A stretch of 64,000 nucleotides of DNA from positions 105,809,698 through 105,873,697 of the forward strand of contig CM024758.1 in NCBI GenBank assembly GCA_014218235.1, given 5' to 3'. This stretch comes from Colocasia esculenta. Its lineage: Eukaryota; Streptophyta; Magnoliopsida; Alismatales; Araceae. Every line of letters begins with the position of its first letter. Positions within the stretch are counted from its first letter, which is position 1. The notes below the pieces were generated by a model. It worked only from the letters and a program-made list of their open reading frames with translations. It had not been told where the DNA came from and ran no database searches. A program made the translations under genes and the position numbers. Below are positions 12,199 to 24,788 of this stretch, piece by piece.

Positions 12199-13679
12199 CA
12201 GCACTAACTCCGGCGTCCAGCGATATGGACGCTAATTCTCTGACCTGCATGCGCAGCAGAGCTGCATGCTTCTGAAACAAGGAAGGCTACCCATTGGGGG
12301 ATGACCCCAACGGCTCTCAGGCTGTCTAATCAGTGTGGTGAGTGGGTGAGGGGCTCTCCTACATCCTGAACCCGAAATGGCCTCTCCCCACTTCTCACTT
12401 TCACCCTTGCAAGAGGAGAGAAGAAGAGAGAAAAAACCCTAGAGCATTCTGTGAGAAAACCCCATCTTGGCACCCCAAATCCGACCCCTTGGAGCTTGGT
12501 CTGGAGATCTACAGCGACTAGGAGGAAGCTGGAGCAAAGGAGAAGACTTCCCATCATCCCCTCGGCGTGGAGATCACCAGGAGCCCGGAGGAGAGATCGT
12601 TTGGAGGCACTTCTGCAACTTCTTGGGACTGCCCAAGGAGGTCTTCACCAAGCTTTTAAATCCCTTAGAAGAATTTCTGAAAGGCAAGTGACCTATCCTT
12701 GATGTCCCCTTATGAGTCTAGGTTGGTTTTGTGAATTTTATGGATTTTTCCTCGAGTCCTAGACCCTCCTATTCCCCCAAGATTCGGAGCTCGGGTCTGT
12801 GTTTCTGCACAGATCTGGTTCAACGGCAAGGTCCCTGGACGCCTGTGATGAGCTTGGCGTCCATCGACCATGCCGCTGACTCTTAGTCAGCGGCCAGAGA
12901 CCGCCGTTTAGTTCTTCTGAACAGAACAATGAGCTGTTCTGTCCCTCTTATACATTAATTTCGGTATGTTTTACGTGATGAGGATATATGGTAATCTTAT
13001 ACCCTATGTATATTGTGCGTTGTGGTGTGTGAGTGAATGTGGTGTGGTGGTGAATGTGGGTTGTTAGTATCTTTTAAATTGAGAGCATGACTTGTAGATA
13101 ATTTTGCAAATCCATGTTCCATGATTTGGATTAGTGGAATGTCTTGGTTGCAGTCTATTCATGAAGAATTGTGGGGCATGTATGTATGTTTTGAAATTTG
13201 GTAATTCATGCATGCTTGCGAAATTGCTAATGAGTTCGGTAGAATAAAATGAAGCATGTAAGAATGATTTGTAAGGCTCAATCCATAGATGTATGAATTA
13301 GGGCAAAATTTTATATTCTCAGTTCATGCATATGTGTTTAGCTTATGTATTAACAGCAAGTGGTCAATTTGCAAAATGTGTCAAGCCCATGTTAATTTAA
13401 GTCGTTCATAGTATGCTAATTGGACGTTTTAATTACTGTAAATTCCATGAAGCTCCGAAAAATCTGAAAAATTGAGGGTATCATCATGAACCCGAAGACA
13501 GCATGTGGTTAAAATTTCAGGTCATTTGGATTAGTAAATAAAAAGTTATATGTTTTCATGTGAAATGTGATAATTCATACATATGATCGTAATGTGATTA
13601 GTTATGGTTTAAAACCAACATGATTAGAGTGTTTACTGTGTGTTAAACTCTTGAAATTCTGTAGTACCATGTTAGGAAA

Positions 13680-14160
13680 AACAGAGATATTCATGTGAGT
13701 GAGGAAGTGAATGTGAAGAAAAGTGTGAAGTGTTAAACCATGTGAAAAACGGTAAATGCGTAAATGTGTAATTGTGCCAATGTGATACTGCTTCCGAGAG
13801 GGCAGAGGAGCTGTATCAGGGAAAAGTCCCCCTGAGAAAGTTCAGTTTGTAAGTGACCCTAAGGACATTAGGGGGAAATCCTGGAGGTGGACAAGTACCA
13901 CTGGTTAGGGGAGGACTTGTTCTCCCGGTCTGCGCAGTCCAAGAGTCGCCATTGAATGCCTAGATGGCGTCTAAGTGTAAAGTGATGTGTATGTGTCCTT
14001 CTTTGGTGGTTTGGACTATGTGTCACGGCACTAAAATGTGTAATGTGAAATGTGAATGTGTATGTGTCCATGTGTAAATGTGTAAGTGACAATGTGAATG
14101 TGTATGTGTAAAGTGAACCATGTGAAAGAGGAAACTTGTGTAAAGAAATGTGAAACTAAA
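13680..14160 (+). repeat. Degenerate ATGTGTAA-type simple repeat in the solo LTR
   Basis: Short imperfect runs of (A)ATGTG(T/A)A recur through this stretch, interrupted by a conserved block (13795-13930) that also occurs in T1 LTRs (30965-31110 and 39145-39290). Corresponding repeats occur in T1 at 31190-31400 and 39370-39580. Confidence 0.65.
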
Positions 14161-17100
14161 GATGTGAAATGTTTATTGAAAATCATGTGAGACAAATCTG
14201 AAACCATGTAAATTCAGAAAATGCATGTTATTATTCTCATGTTATGTGTGCAGAAATGTTAGAATCCATGTTAGGAATAACTAATGAATATGTGTGCAAA
14301 ATAGCATAATGGATTGTTCATATGATATGTTTTAAGCAACATTGTAGCTCTCATGTGTAGAATTGTAACCATTGAACCATGTGAATTCAGCAACCTAAAG
14401 CATGTGAAAAAGTTATGTATGTGCTTAAGAATATGTGGAATCCATGCTAATTGTGTTCCCCTTCCATGTAGGTAAAATTGTCCATGTTGATAAACTCTCA
14501 TGTTTGATTCTCTAAAGGATTAGAGTTCATGAGTAAATTGAATAGAGACCATGTGATAGGTGAATTTTACTTTAGAAATCTGAAAGCATGAGTTATGTAT
14601 AAAAGTGTAGAACTTTCATGTTAGGTTGAAACTTGAATTGACTAGTATGCTTGTATTGCAATTGTAAATGTGCATGTAGAAACCACTAGGACTTGTACGT
14701 GAATATCATGTATAGTGTTGCTTGCTGAGTCCTTGGACTCACTCCTTGCTTCGGCGTACAGGTATAGTGGTGACACGACACCGTTGGAGGAGACGGTGAG
14801 ACGGACTCCGAGCGCGGAGATTAGCTAGTGGGGAGTTTCATTGTGATTGTGTATTCATTCGTATGTACTTGAAACGTTGTATTAGAATTATCATGGGAAG
14901 AATGTCTTATATGGACATTTGCATTCTACTTCAGCAATTTTAATTATGTGAGCTCTTAGTTCCTTTTTGTAAATTGCGAAAATTCATGTATGTTTAATGT
15001 GCATGATGAATGAATGGAGATAGTTTCTCTTTTACTTCCGCTACTCTGTTATTTTATATTCGCGTGTATCTCAGCTGTTTGTATCGTTGGGTAAATGTCC
15101 CACTGTGACTGGCAGCACTTGTTATACCGACGTGGGTTGGTGTAACCGTACCGGTGTAACGAGGGCCGTCACATTTTGGTTCCAAGAAGCGCCACTTTCT
15201 CCACCTGTACCAAAGCAGACGCAGACATGATGTTCCGGGCCATACAAACAAGGACATCAATATGGCCGCATTGATGATTGAAAGGATGAGATTTGCCCGT
15301 GATCAAATTTGGGATACAAAGAGCAAGTTTAATGTCTCTTTGCCTTATGCTCATCTGCTTACCAAAGTTTTCAGGCATTTTGGTATTGATCTGAGCTGAG
15401 CTGTAGTTGAGAAAATGGGCCAATCAATTAGGTCCAGAATCTAAGGAAGAGTGGTTTTCTCAGTGATCAATGGTGTCTGGTCTAAGACCTCAGTAGCAGA
15501 GGGAGAGGCCATCATAGGAGATATTCCTGATGTTCAGGAAAAAGCAGCAGAACCAGCAGCAGAACAACCAGCAGACGGATCAAGCACCAGCAGAAGTTGT
15601 GCCAGCAGGACCAGTAGAATCAGTAGCAGCAGAAACAAGAGCTGCAGAGCAAGTAGGGTCACCCCCTTTCATATTGAATCTCACACTCCAGAAGCTCCAG
15701 TAGGAGGAGCAGTGGTAGGTGCAGCAGACACTTTGTCCACCTCCATTGTTGCCTCTATCCTAAGAGAGGTAGTGGATACTGTTCTCACCACCTCAGTCAC
15801 CTCAGAGACTGGTGGAACTGCAAGAGAAGAAGCTGTGGCATCGACCACATTGAAGAATCACTTGAAATACCAGTTCAGGAGGAGCAATCATATGCTCCTG
15901 ATAATATTATTTGGAAGAGGATGCTCCCATTCAGGGGGAGCAAGAGCCAAAGGAAGAGAATGCTCCTACTCAGGGGGAGGGACTTGTCAATCCTCCAATC
16001 TTTGATCCTAGAGATGGGGAGACAGCCAGCTCCTCTGATTCTGATGATGATCAGCCTCCTCCAGCTTCAGAGGCTAGGCAGAAAGAGAAAGAAGTGGAGC
16101 CTGAAGTACCACTCTTATCAAATACTCCACATGAAAGGCTAATGAGGCAGAAGATTGTGATAAGTTGAAGCCTGTGATTGAGGGACTTGATCCCTAAGGA
16201 ACTATTCTCTGTTCTCTTCAATCTGATGTATCCTCCATCTTCATGAGCCAAGCTTCAGCTTCAAAGGAAATTTCCAACATCAGGAATGCCATGAAGTTGT
16301 TCAACAAAGAAATGGGCAGCATGAAGAATATGTGAGTGAAATCTGAAGGTGGTTGGAGCCCAAGCTCCTCCTCCTCCACCTCCTGCAGCCCAAGTTCCTG
16401 AGTCTGAGCCATCAGGGCCGTAAGTTCAAGAGTCAGGGCCATCAGGGCCAGCACCAGCAGCAGCAGAGGCAGAAGTAAATATGCAAGGGTCATCTGGGCC
16501 AGCTGAGTAGGTGAAGGGCCTCCAGGGCCATCAGTGCAAGTGTCAGGGCCATCAGGGCCATTAGAGAGTGGACCTGTGCAGACAGAGGTTGAAGAAGAGG
16601 TTTGGCACCTAAGCCTCCAGCTCCTTCTCCTCCTCTCTCACACTAGCTCCTCCATCTCATCCCTCCGCTCCTACAGCACCCCCTGCTCCTCAGCCTTTCA
16701 AAAAGCCTCAATCCAGACCCATCTCTTCTCCAACACCATTTCCTTCTCAATCCACCTCATCTCCTGCATCTTCTACTCACATACTCACCTCCACCTAGTT
16801 TTAGGTGCCTCCAGCATCCTCTACTGGAGCCTCCTCCTCCTCTGGTCCCTCCCATGGACCAGTTGATAACATTCCCACTACTTCTCGTTCATTTCTTCAT
16901 CCTTCTCCTCCACCCTCTTTCATCACTATAATCCCTGAGACAGCTCAACTTGACTCTCCTTTTTTAGAAAAATAAAGGATGAGTTTGAGGAAGGAATTCT
17001 CAGGTCTGTGCTGAAGGTTGGGGAGCACATCCATAGGGCAGACCCTTCCAGTCATGCACCCAAGAAGAGGAAAATCTCTTCTACCTCCTCTTTTTCCTCT

Positions 17101-18396
17101 GAGCCTAAATACCCTCCTTTGTGGTTTTCCCTCACAGTGGACAACAAAAATAAACCACTGTATAGAGAATATCTCTCAAAGGTCGTTCTTGCCACCATCA
17201 TTAACCTTCCATTCCTCAATCTAACAGATCATTTAAACACATTTTACCCTTCACTTCTTTTTCCAAATCCGAAAAAAAATCCAAAATCTTCTCTATCGCC
17301 CACTCCAAAACCGAAGAGCAGGGGGCAAAGGCCACCAAGATCTTTTCAAAAGATATATTCTTGCCAAATCTGCCAGATTCCTCCAAGGGACCACTCCCTG
17401 ACCTTATCAGAGTGGTTCAGAATTATCATAGAGAAATTTGGGCACCCTTCATTCAGAAAGAGATCAAGATGGTCCGACACTATGTGTTGTTCAACAACTA
17501 CGATATGTCCATCAGCTTCCAGAAGTTCAGCTGAGCCAGTTTAAAAAGGCCATTTCAGCTCTGAGTCCAGGCATCTCTCACACTTCAGATGTTCAGGTAG
17601 ATTTTGCTACCCTCCTAGTGCCAGATGAGATTGCACTACTCAGATTCATTTCCTTGTCATGGAATCTTCTGTAGGATCCATCATCTTTGAACGTTTTGCC
17701 ATAGTGATGGGCAGAATAAAAGTACAGAAAGGCTGTCTGGTTGCTTTTCCTAGATTTCTATTTAGAGAATATCACCAGGGGCATGTCAGTGCTGAAGTTC
17801 TAGCCCCAATTCTGTCTGAATGCAAAAGGTTGACATCCTCAGAATGGAGTAGCTTCTATCCCTTGTCTGCTCAGCAGCTGTTCACCTTGAATGAAGCTCA
17901 AGCCAGGGAAGACAAACCTGCTGTCTCTCCAGCCACTTTCTTGGATATGAACTCCATTCATCTTGTAAATGACCCCTTCAAAGTTTGGGAGGAAGGTACA
18001 AGGTGTATGTAGCTCTACACAAAGCTCTCAGAGATAATCACAATCACTATCCTGTGTCCATGGATCAGTTTCTTACCTGTGCCAGCTTTGGGACTCGTCA
18101 TTTCCTAAAGATGACTATGGATAAGGATGCTTATGCTGATCTTCTCTACAAGCACTTAGATCTTCATCTCCAAAGGATGGCTTCCTCCATGGGACCAACC
18201 TACTCTTGTCTTTTGGAGTCTTTAAAATCATTTTGAAGAGCAGGAAGCACAGGCATGGGAACCATCTCCCATTTTGCCTCTCTTTGTCTCCTGCTTATTA
18301 TTTACCTGTACCTCCTCAAGATGAATGAAATACTTTAATTTGTCTTAGTTTCCCTTTCTCTTCTTTCTTTGTCTCAGATTCTTTTTGCTTAATGCC

Positions 18397-18527
18397 AAAA
18401 GGGGGAGAAAATTAGCATGTCTAAAATACATTCCAAAAATATTTAGGAAGAAATAAATTTGACTGTTTTTAGATTCCTTTCATCCATACTTATTGTTCAG
18501 TTTTGTCATCACCAAAAAGGGGGAGAT
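18397..18527 (+). other. Paired polypurine tracts of S2
   Basis: AAAAGGGGGAGA at 18397-18408 and AAAAAGGGGGAGA at 18514-18526. The second abuts the 3' LTR. The layout is the same as in S1 and S3. Confidence 0.85.
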
Positions 18528-20708
18528 TGATGATCAGTCTGTCCCCATGTAATTTTAATTAATTACATATGTATTTTAGTGATAAACAAAACTTCATCAA
18601 TAATCTCTAACATATTTCATAAGTCTTAAGTACAGGAAAATTACCAAGGTCAATCAAGTCAATGTTGGTAAGTATTGTCTCACTGAAGCTTTAATCTTTT
18701 CAGAATGATATTTCTCTAAGTCCACATCGACTTCTGTTGAAAGTCATAACGATTTCATAAGTGTTTTTAACGATTTCCTTGTAAGACTGGAAAGTCATGT
18801 TATTTCAAACAAGTCGATTCTGTAACGATTCTATAAGTAATCATAACGATTTCTTTAGAACTCGCAACGACTTGCTCGCTGCAACGATCTATAAGTAATC
18901 ATAACGATTTCTTTAGAACTCGCAGTGACTTGCTCGCCGCAACGATTCTATAAGTAATCAGAACGATTTCTTTAGAACTCGCAACGACTTGCTCGCCGCA
19001 ACGATTCTATAAGTAATCATAACGATTTCTTTAGAACTCGCAACGACTTGCTCGCCGCAACGATTCTATAAGTAATCATAACGATTTCTTTAGAACTAGC
19101 AACGACTTGCTCGCCGTAACGATTCTATGTCATCGTAACGATTTCTTAAGCGCTCATAACGATTTGCTTCGCGCAACGATTTCTTTAGCGCTCATAACGA
19201 TTTGCTTTACGCAACGATTTCTTTAGCGCTCATAACGATTTGCTTACGCAACGATTTCCTTAAGCGCTCATAACGATTTGCTTCGCGCAACGATTTCTTT
19301 AGCGCTCATAACGATTTATTTAGCGCTCATAACGATTTTCTTTACGCAACGATTTCTTTAAGCGCTCATAACGATTTGCTTCGCGCAATGATTTCTTTAG
19401 CGCTCATAACGATTTGCTTATGCAATGATTTCTTTAGCGCTCATAACGATTTGCTTTACGCAACGATTTCTTTAGCGCTCATAACGATTTGCTTTACGCA
19501 ACGATTTCTTTAGCGCTCATAACGATTTGCTTTACGCAACGACTTCTTTAAGCGCTCATAACGATTTGCTCTCTATAATGACTTGTTAGTATTCATAAAG
19601 ATTTCATAAGTCATATAGTCAACGACTTCATGGTTTATATCAACTTGACACTTATCTTATCTCTTGAAGCGTTGACTAGTCAAAGTCCACATTTATATCT
19701 CTCTGACACTCCTGCATTTATGAGATCTGAACGTACCTCTGCATGCATTCAGACGATATCATCCATTATAGTGCATCTTCTGTCAATATCTTTTAGAAGA
19801 AACTATTTAGCATTGCTATTTTGGTGAATATTCCTATCAACGTTTACTGACAACTAAAGACAGCCTAGCTGTCTACTGTTCTAGCATTTAATTTATGCAG
19901 GGTCCTACAGACGTTCTGTCATACAACGTTGGACCATACAGACGGCAGAAGACATTATCTCTTTGCGTGCTCAAAGGGATAAAAGATTGTTGAAGCTTCC
20001 AAGTGTCAAGCAGTCTAACGACTATCAATCTAGGGGACAACGGTTACCTCAACGGGTGAATTTCAAAAGACGATATAAAATACAAGACAGAAGAGAAGAT
20101 CAAAAAAAAAAAAAAGCAGAGAACGCACGTTCAAGCGATTCAAATCTTCTGCTAGAATCTAAGAGCCAAGAAATTCATTCCTTCTCATGTTGCTCTATGC
20201 TTCCACTCTGTAGTGAAAATCTTGAGAGAGCTTGGTAGTTCTGAGAGTGTGCTTAGCTTAGAATCTTTGCTCTCAGTGCTAGTTGCTTCAGATCTTGGCT
20301 TATTTAAAAGCTTGATCTAGGGGCTTGATCTTATTCCATTCTCTTGGTGTTGTTTCCCTTCGGTTGTGAAGGAATACCTGGTGGGGTATCCAGGGTGGTG
20401 TAATTCCCTTCGTGTGAAGGAAGACCAGCTGAGCTGGGTGTTGTAGTGTCCATAGGGGGACTGTACCCTAGTTAGTGGAATCCTGAGTTGTTGCTCAGGG
20501 ACTGGACGTAGGACTCCTAAGGAGAGGAGGTCCGAACCAAGATAATTCTTGTGTTGTGTGATTGTTTTCCTTGTGTGATTGTCTTTCGAACTAACAGCTA
20601 CTAACCTCTATCAAAGAACGTTTGTGTGAATGTTTTTACTTACAGGTATCTTTTAGATTAATTTTAAAGACTCATTCACCCCCCCTCTGGGCTCGTCAAT
20701 GGGCAACA
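18528..20708 (+). repeat. Sirevirus 3' LTR of S2
   Basis: The LTR is about 2.18 kb, starts TGATGATCAG and ends GGGCAACA. It is nearly identical to 3892-6130 outside the repeat arrays. Repeats: 59-bp type at about 18825-19130 (five copies) and 38-bp type at about 19135-19575. A TATA box, TATAAAA, is at 20074-20080. The shorter total length reflects fewer repeat units and small deletions. Confidence 0.9.
18825..19575 (+). repeat. 59-bp and 38-bp AACGATT tandem repeats, second LTR
   Basis: The two adjoining arrays are the same as at 4185-5005. Copy number differs, and some units have lost or changed bases (for example CGCAGTGACTT near 18922), showing that the arrays change faster than the rest of the LTR. 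Confidence 0.85.
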
Positions 20709-21985
20709 AAAGTTAATGGATGAAGCTCACCAGATGAAGTATACTATTCATCCTGGAGGTAACAAAAAGTATCAGGACATGAAAAGAATGTTTTAGTGGC
20801 CGAACATGAAAAGAGAGGTAGCCGAGCATGCTGCTCATTGCCTTACTTGCCAACAGGTAAAGGTAGAACATAAACGCCCTACTGGTGTACTCTGACCATT
20901 AGATATTTCTGAGTGGAAATGGGAAAGTATTGGCATGGACTTCATCATGGGTTTACCCAAGACTCGTGGTGGACTCGACGCCATATGGGTCATTGTCGGT
21001 CGACTAACCAAATCCGCACACTTCCTACCTATAAAGAGTAAGTGGTCTATGGAGGTTTTAGCCGCTCTATATGTCAAAGAGATCGTGAGACTGCATGGAG
21101 TTCCATCATCCATTGTCTCGGATCGAGATCTGAGATTCACCTCTCTTTTCTGGAAGGGACTGCAGACTGCACTTGGTACTAAGCTCAATTTTAGTACCAC
21201 ATTTCACTCGCAGACTGATGGGCAGACTGAGAGAACCAATCAGATTGTAGAAGACATGTTAAGAGCATGCACTATAGACTTCCAAGGCTACTGGAATGAG
21301 CACTTATCCTTGATTGAGTTCGCCTATAACAATAGTTACCAGGCGAGTATTAAAATGGCACCATTCAAGGCGCTCTATGGGAGAAACTGTAGATCTTCAG
21401 CATCTAGAACGAAGTTGGGGAACAACAATGGCTAGGCCCGAACATGGTACAAAATACAACCAGGGATATACAGTGATTCGAGATCAGCTCAAGATTGCTC
21501 ACTCCAGACAAAAGAGCCATGCTGACAAGAGAAGGAGAGATCTAGAATTTCAAGTAGGAGATCATGTGCTTTTGAAGGTATCTCCTACCCATGGCATTCA
21601 AAGGTTTGGTGTTAAAGGAAAGCTAAGTCCTAGATTCATCGGTCCTTTTGAAGTGCTCGAAGGGTGGTGAGGTTGCTTACCGGCTGGCGTTGCCACCAAA
21701 CCTGGCATTTGTACACAATGTGTTCCATGTCTCTATGCTTAGAAATATGTGTACGATCCTACTCACATCATTCGCCATGAGAAGTTGGTGCTGAACAAGG
21801 ACATGACATATGAAGAGAAGCCAATCAAGATACTAGAACGGAGGTACAACAACTCAGGAACCGTCCCATTCATGTGGTTAAAGTCTTGTGGAATAACCGT
21901 GGAGTAGAAGAAGCCACATGGGAGCCTGAAGGAATAATTAGGCGAAACTACCTCGATCTTTTCGGTAAGATATTCTTCCCGTAAT
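20709..21985 (+). pseudogene. Chromovirus integrase with chromodomain, G1, broken
   Basis: The reading starts inside the zinc-binding region (H-P-G-G ... C-L-T-C-Q-Q, 20750-20855). A TAG stands where relatives have Trp (about 20793). The integrase core runs 20920-21435 with M-D-F-I-M-G-L-P, S-D-R-D and the catalytic Glu in Q-T-E-R-T-N. It is disrupted after 21390, resumes at 21450-21670 (G-D-H-V-L-L-K-V-S-P, then L-S-P-R-F-I-G-P-F) and ends with a degraded chromodomain (V-L-W-N-N-R-G-V-E-E-A-T-W near 21885-21925). Frame changes and stops make it non-functional. Confidence 0.8.
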
Positions 21986-22016
21986 GGTCATATGAATTGG
22001 GGACCAAATTCTTTTA

Positions 22017-22030
22017 AGAGGGGGAGGATT
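22017..22030 (+). other. Polypurine tract of G1
   Basis: AAGAGGGGGAGGAT follows GGGGACCAAATTCTTTT. G2 has the closely similar AAGTGGGGGAGAG after the same lead-in, on the minus strand at 47238-47255. Confidence 0.7.
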
Positions 22031-23702
22031 TAGCACCCGGTATTTTAATAAATAAATAAATCAAAAATTTAAAGAAAAATGAATTCATTAAAACCCATTA
22101 AACAAAAAGAAGTAATGGGCTTTGCTAAATGGATCATATAAAGTTATTGGGCCAAAATAGGGATTTTAAAGGCTGAATAAAAGAAAAATACCCTAAATTC
22201 GTATCTTAATTATTTCCTAAAATGAAAAGAGCCATTAAATCATTAAAATAGTTAATATGGGTTGGAATGGGACTCCTAACCCTACCCAAATTGGCTAGGT
22301 ACATATTTGCAACCAACCTAACCCAATTAGGAGTTGGAAAGCTTGGAAGGTTGGAAGAAATAGGGAAACTCGGAATTAATAGGAATTAGAGTTGTAGTAG
22401 GAATTGGAAACACTAGATGCTTAAATACACCCCAACCTTTTCATGGCCACCCTAATGTGTTGCTGAGGCTTGCTGGACGTGGAGAAGAGGCCAAAGGAAG
22501 GGAGAAATCGTGGGGAGAAGGCTTGCCCAAGATCTACCACCTGTTCTTCGAGTTCTAAGCCCTAGGAGACAAATCGACCCAAAGGTAGGAATTCTCACAA
22601 GCTAAACCTAATTAATCTCATGTGTAGGATGTTCCAAACATCAGGAACAAAAGCCACTAGTTCTCTAATTTTCATCGAGCCTATCTTGAGATCTTATTTT
22701 AAAGTTCTGTTATCATTATGTCCCCGAACCTCCTATTTTTTTTAGATATCTATGTACACTTGATCTCATGCTACGAAATTTTACTGGACATACTGCTCAT
22801 TGTCAAGAATCAGTTGCCACCATTTTCCCCAAATTCCATTCAGTATACCACTCAAATTAATTCTTTTTCCATCATGTATCCTATTTTGTGTTCTTTGTGA
22901 AAGACCTTGTTCAAAACATGATAGAACCATGCTTATTTCCTAATTCCTATTTACTGTGTGTACTCTCGTATGTCTAGTTTCATTTAAAACTAGTTTCATG
23001 ATTTTTCATCATTGTACACCGAGATTTTCATTTTTTGAATGACCCTGTATCAAAACATGGAAAGCCTGGACGCGGGGCTGATCGCGACCAGAACCCTGTC
23101 GCATTCTGAACGTGACAGGACCTGGCGTCGCATTCTGGCCGTCTGTCGTAACCGACCCGTCGTGACCTTTGAAAGACTCTGTCGTATTCTGGATGTACCC
23201 TGTCGCGATCCTTACAGTGGTACGTCGCCTTATGGACTTTTGCATCTAAACCCTAGATTTTTGGTGTTCTTGTCTTCCTACAGTGATTATATCCTCTGTA
23301 GACAGTCTTAAATGCAGTAAAGAAAGATGCTATAACATGAACATGTGTGAACTAATTAAAAGCCATACACATGATCTTTTCATATCTATGATTTTCTCAA
23401 TCACATGCACATACTTGTAACCATCCATGATGACTTAACTTGACATGAAAATATCTCATAATATTCCTGGTAATTTACTTCAATAATGTATATTACATTG
23501 CCCTATTTTTAAATGGACTTGTCTTCGTTTCTTGTGATATTTTGGGAATATCGTTATCGATGCTCACTGTTCTAGAATTCCTCTGGAACGTCGAGCACTT
23601 GTTTCCTTACACACTTTCTCTTGACTGGTGACAAACTCCCATCGGATATTCCTTCTGTCGGACTAGTGAATCATTGTTCAAGGCCTCTGTAAGCCTCCTC
23701 AT

Positions 23703-23720
23703 CCATGGATTCCGACATGG
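23703..23720. repeat. Conserved LTR hairpin, G1 copy
   Basis: CCATG, loop GATTCCGA, CATGG. The same hairpin occurs in the G2 LTR (44808-44825, opposite strand) and in T2 (62226-62243, stem CCGTG/CACGG). Confidence 0.6.
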
Positions 23721-24189
23721 TCGACGATCTAGTTGTACCCTAACACCTATGACACCTTAGGGATCAATACGATCCAGACGGCTTTAGAGTGTTCTCTCTC
23801 TTATCACGAGATCTTGCTGAACCTCTGGACTAATGCTCGTAGCTTGGTCATTGGTTGATTAGTGAATTCTACCTGATTGCTAACACCAATTGCGCGTGTG
23901 TGCAACTGTTACTATCGCCCGTTAATCGACGTTTATGTGCAATGACCTATAGTTCTCATCTATACTCTACTCGCTCATCTGTTCACACTCTCTCTACTAT
24001 CTCGTCTATTATCTAGTACTCTCATCTATTTCTTGGTACTCTCTATTGGCCATTTGACTGATTGTCTAAAGATAAACAATATAACTAATGTCTGGCAATA
24101 TAAAGAGCCCGGTCTGGTCCTGGAGGTGCGCCCAAAAGTGCTAGTGTCCACGGAAGTTAATTGACCAGAGTGTTTGACATTACACTCAA

Positions 24190-24340
24190 GTGCTATCTAT
24201 CTTGACTATCTATATGACAATCAAAGTGCTATGCTATACTCGACTCATTGTGCTATCATATACATTGTGCTATTTGTGCTATGGCCATCCTGCTCTTGTG
24301 CTATACTGATGCTTGTGCTATGTGAATCATGCTATCGTTC
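24190..24340 (+). repeat. Scattered GTGCTAT heptamers
   Basis: GTGCTAT or TGCTAT recurs at least eight times in 150 bp of the G1 LTR with irregular spacing. Function unknown. Confidence 0.6.
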
Positions 24341-24788
24341 TATCACTTGATTGACAATACTTGACTCTCACTCTCTATCATTAGTTACTCTGCTCTTAAT
24401 ACATTAATCACTTAAAGCATGCTGATCATGAGATTTACGTCCTACTGGGCGTTATCGCTCACCCTGCGTTATTGTTATGTGTTCTCAGGTGAGATCGAGG
24501 ATGATACTTACACTCATGAGGACAGGAATGACCAAGAGTGAAGTCAAGAGTACCCTAGCATTTAGTGTTATGTTAGAGTCTTAGTTAGTCTTTACTTTTA
24601 TTCAATGTAATTGGGCCCTATAGAATGGCTCTGATATTAGTGATTGTAATAGACATTTGAGGAGTTATTAATGAAATGCATTTGTTTTCGTATTTATTCT
24701 TGACCAGTGGTTTGATGTCTATTATACGCTCTGTACTCATTTACTTGCAACTACCTCACATTCTGATATTCTACGTCAGGGCGTGATA

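Larger units (their letters stand above)
11906..15173 (+). repeat. Solo LTR of a T1-related chromovirus inside the S2 third ORF
   Basis: The segment of about 3.27 kb begins TGTAAGACCCTCGATTTCCG and ends CGAGGGCCGTCACA. It has the same ends, length and internal order as the T1 LTRs (29062-32320 and 37242-40502) but is clearly diverged from them. Flanks: ATTTT on the left (11901-11905) and (A)TTTT on the right (15173-15177), a 4-5 bp target duplication with one ambiguous base. No internal region remains, so the two LTRs of an inserted element have recombined. Reading frames inside it (for example near 12450-12700) are not credible genes. Confidence 0.88.
11416..18324 (+). pseudogene. Sirevirus third ORF, S2 copy, split by a solo LTR
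   Basis: This is the same gene as at 28-3683. The 5' part is 11416-11905 and the 3' part resumes at 15174; between them lies a solo chromovirus LTR. The rejoined flanks match the undisturbed S1 sequence (CAGATTTTGGTTCC). It shares with S1 the in-frame TGA (here 15397-15399), which S3 lacks, so S1 and S2 descend from one mutated copy. It is more broken than S1: single-base losses occur near 11505, 15900, 16165, 16335, 16600, 16970, 17240, 17500 and 18200. The PKKRK motif is retained near 17065. Confidence 0.75.
6131..20708 (+). mobile_element. Sirevirus-type Ty1/copia element S2, internal region and 3' LTR
   Basis: S2 has the primer site (6133), gag, pol, third ORF, paired polypurine tracts and 3' LTR; its 5' LTR is the shared one at 3892-6130. 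All three coding regions are broken by many small indels. A solo chromovirus LTR (11906-15173) sits in the third ORF. To the right the sequence passes directly from the LTR end (CA at 20707-20708) into G1 integrase, so the Sirevirus pair was inserted into G1. The matching left flank lies outside the window, so the target duplication cannot be read. Confidence 0.88.
20709..24788 (+). mobile_element. Ty3/gypsy chromovirus G1, 3' part
   Basis: The fragment contains integrase, chromodomain, a polypurine tract and one LTR. Everything upstream of the integrase HHCC region is missing because the Sirevirus pair was inserted there. The chromodomain-type C terminus and the LTR style place it among chromoviruses; its LTR is related to G2 (43535-47237). 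On the right it abuts LINE ORF1 sequence, so G1 was probably inserted into the LINE. Confidence 0.8.
22031..24788 (+). repeat. G1 chromovirus LTR
   Basis: About 2.76 kb. The start is decayed (TTTAGCACCCGG where TGTAGCACCCGG is expected) and the end is GGGCGTGATA (expected ...GTGACA). Internal marks: a GTCGC/GCGAC-rich cassette (23060-23225), a block of about 90 bp shared with G2 and T2 (about 23648-23740), and a run of GTGCTAT heptamers (24190-24340). The reading frame at 23039-23311 falls in the GTCGC cassette and is not credible as a gene. Confidence 0.75.

Noticed and set aside
12451..12702. Overlapping open frames in the solo LTR
   Set aside because: The corresponding T1 LTR stretches do not keep the same frames; LTR noncoding sequence is the simpler reading.
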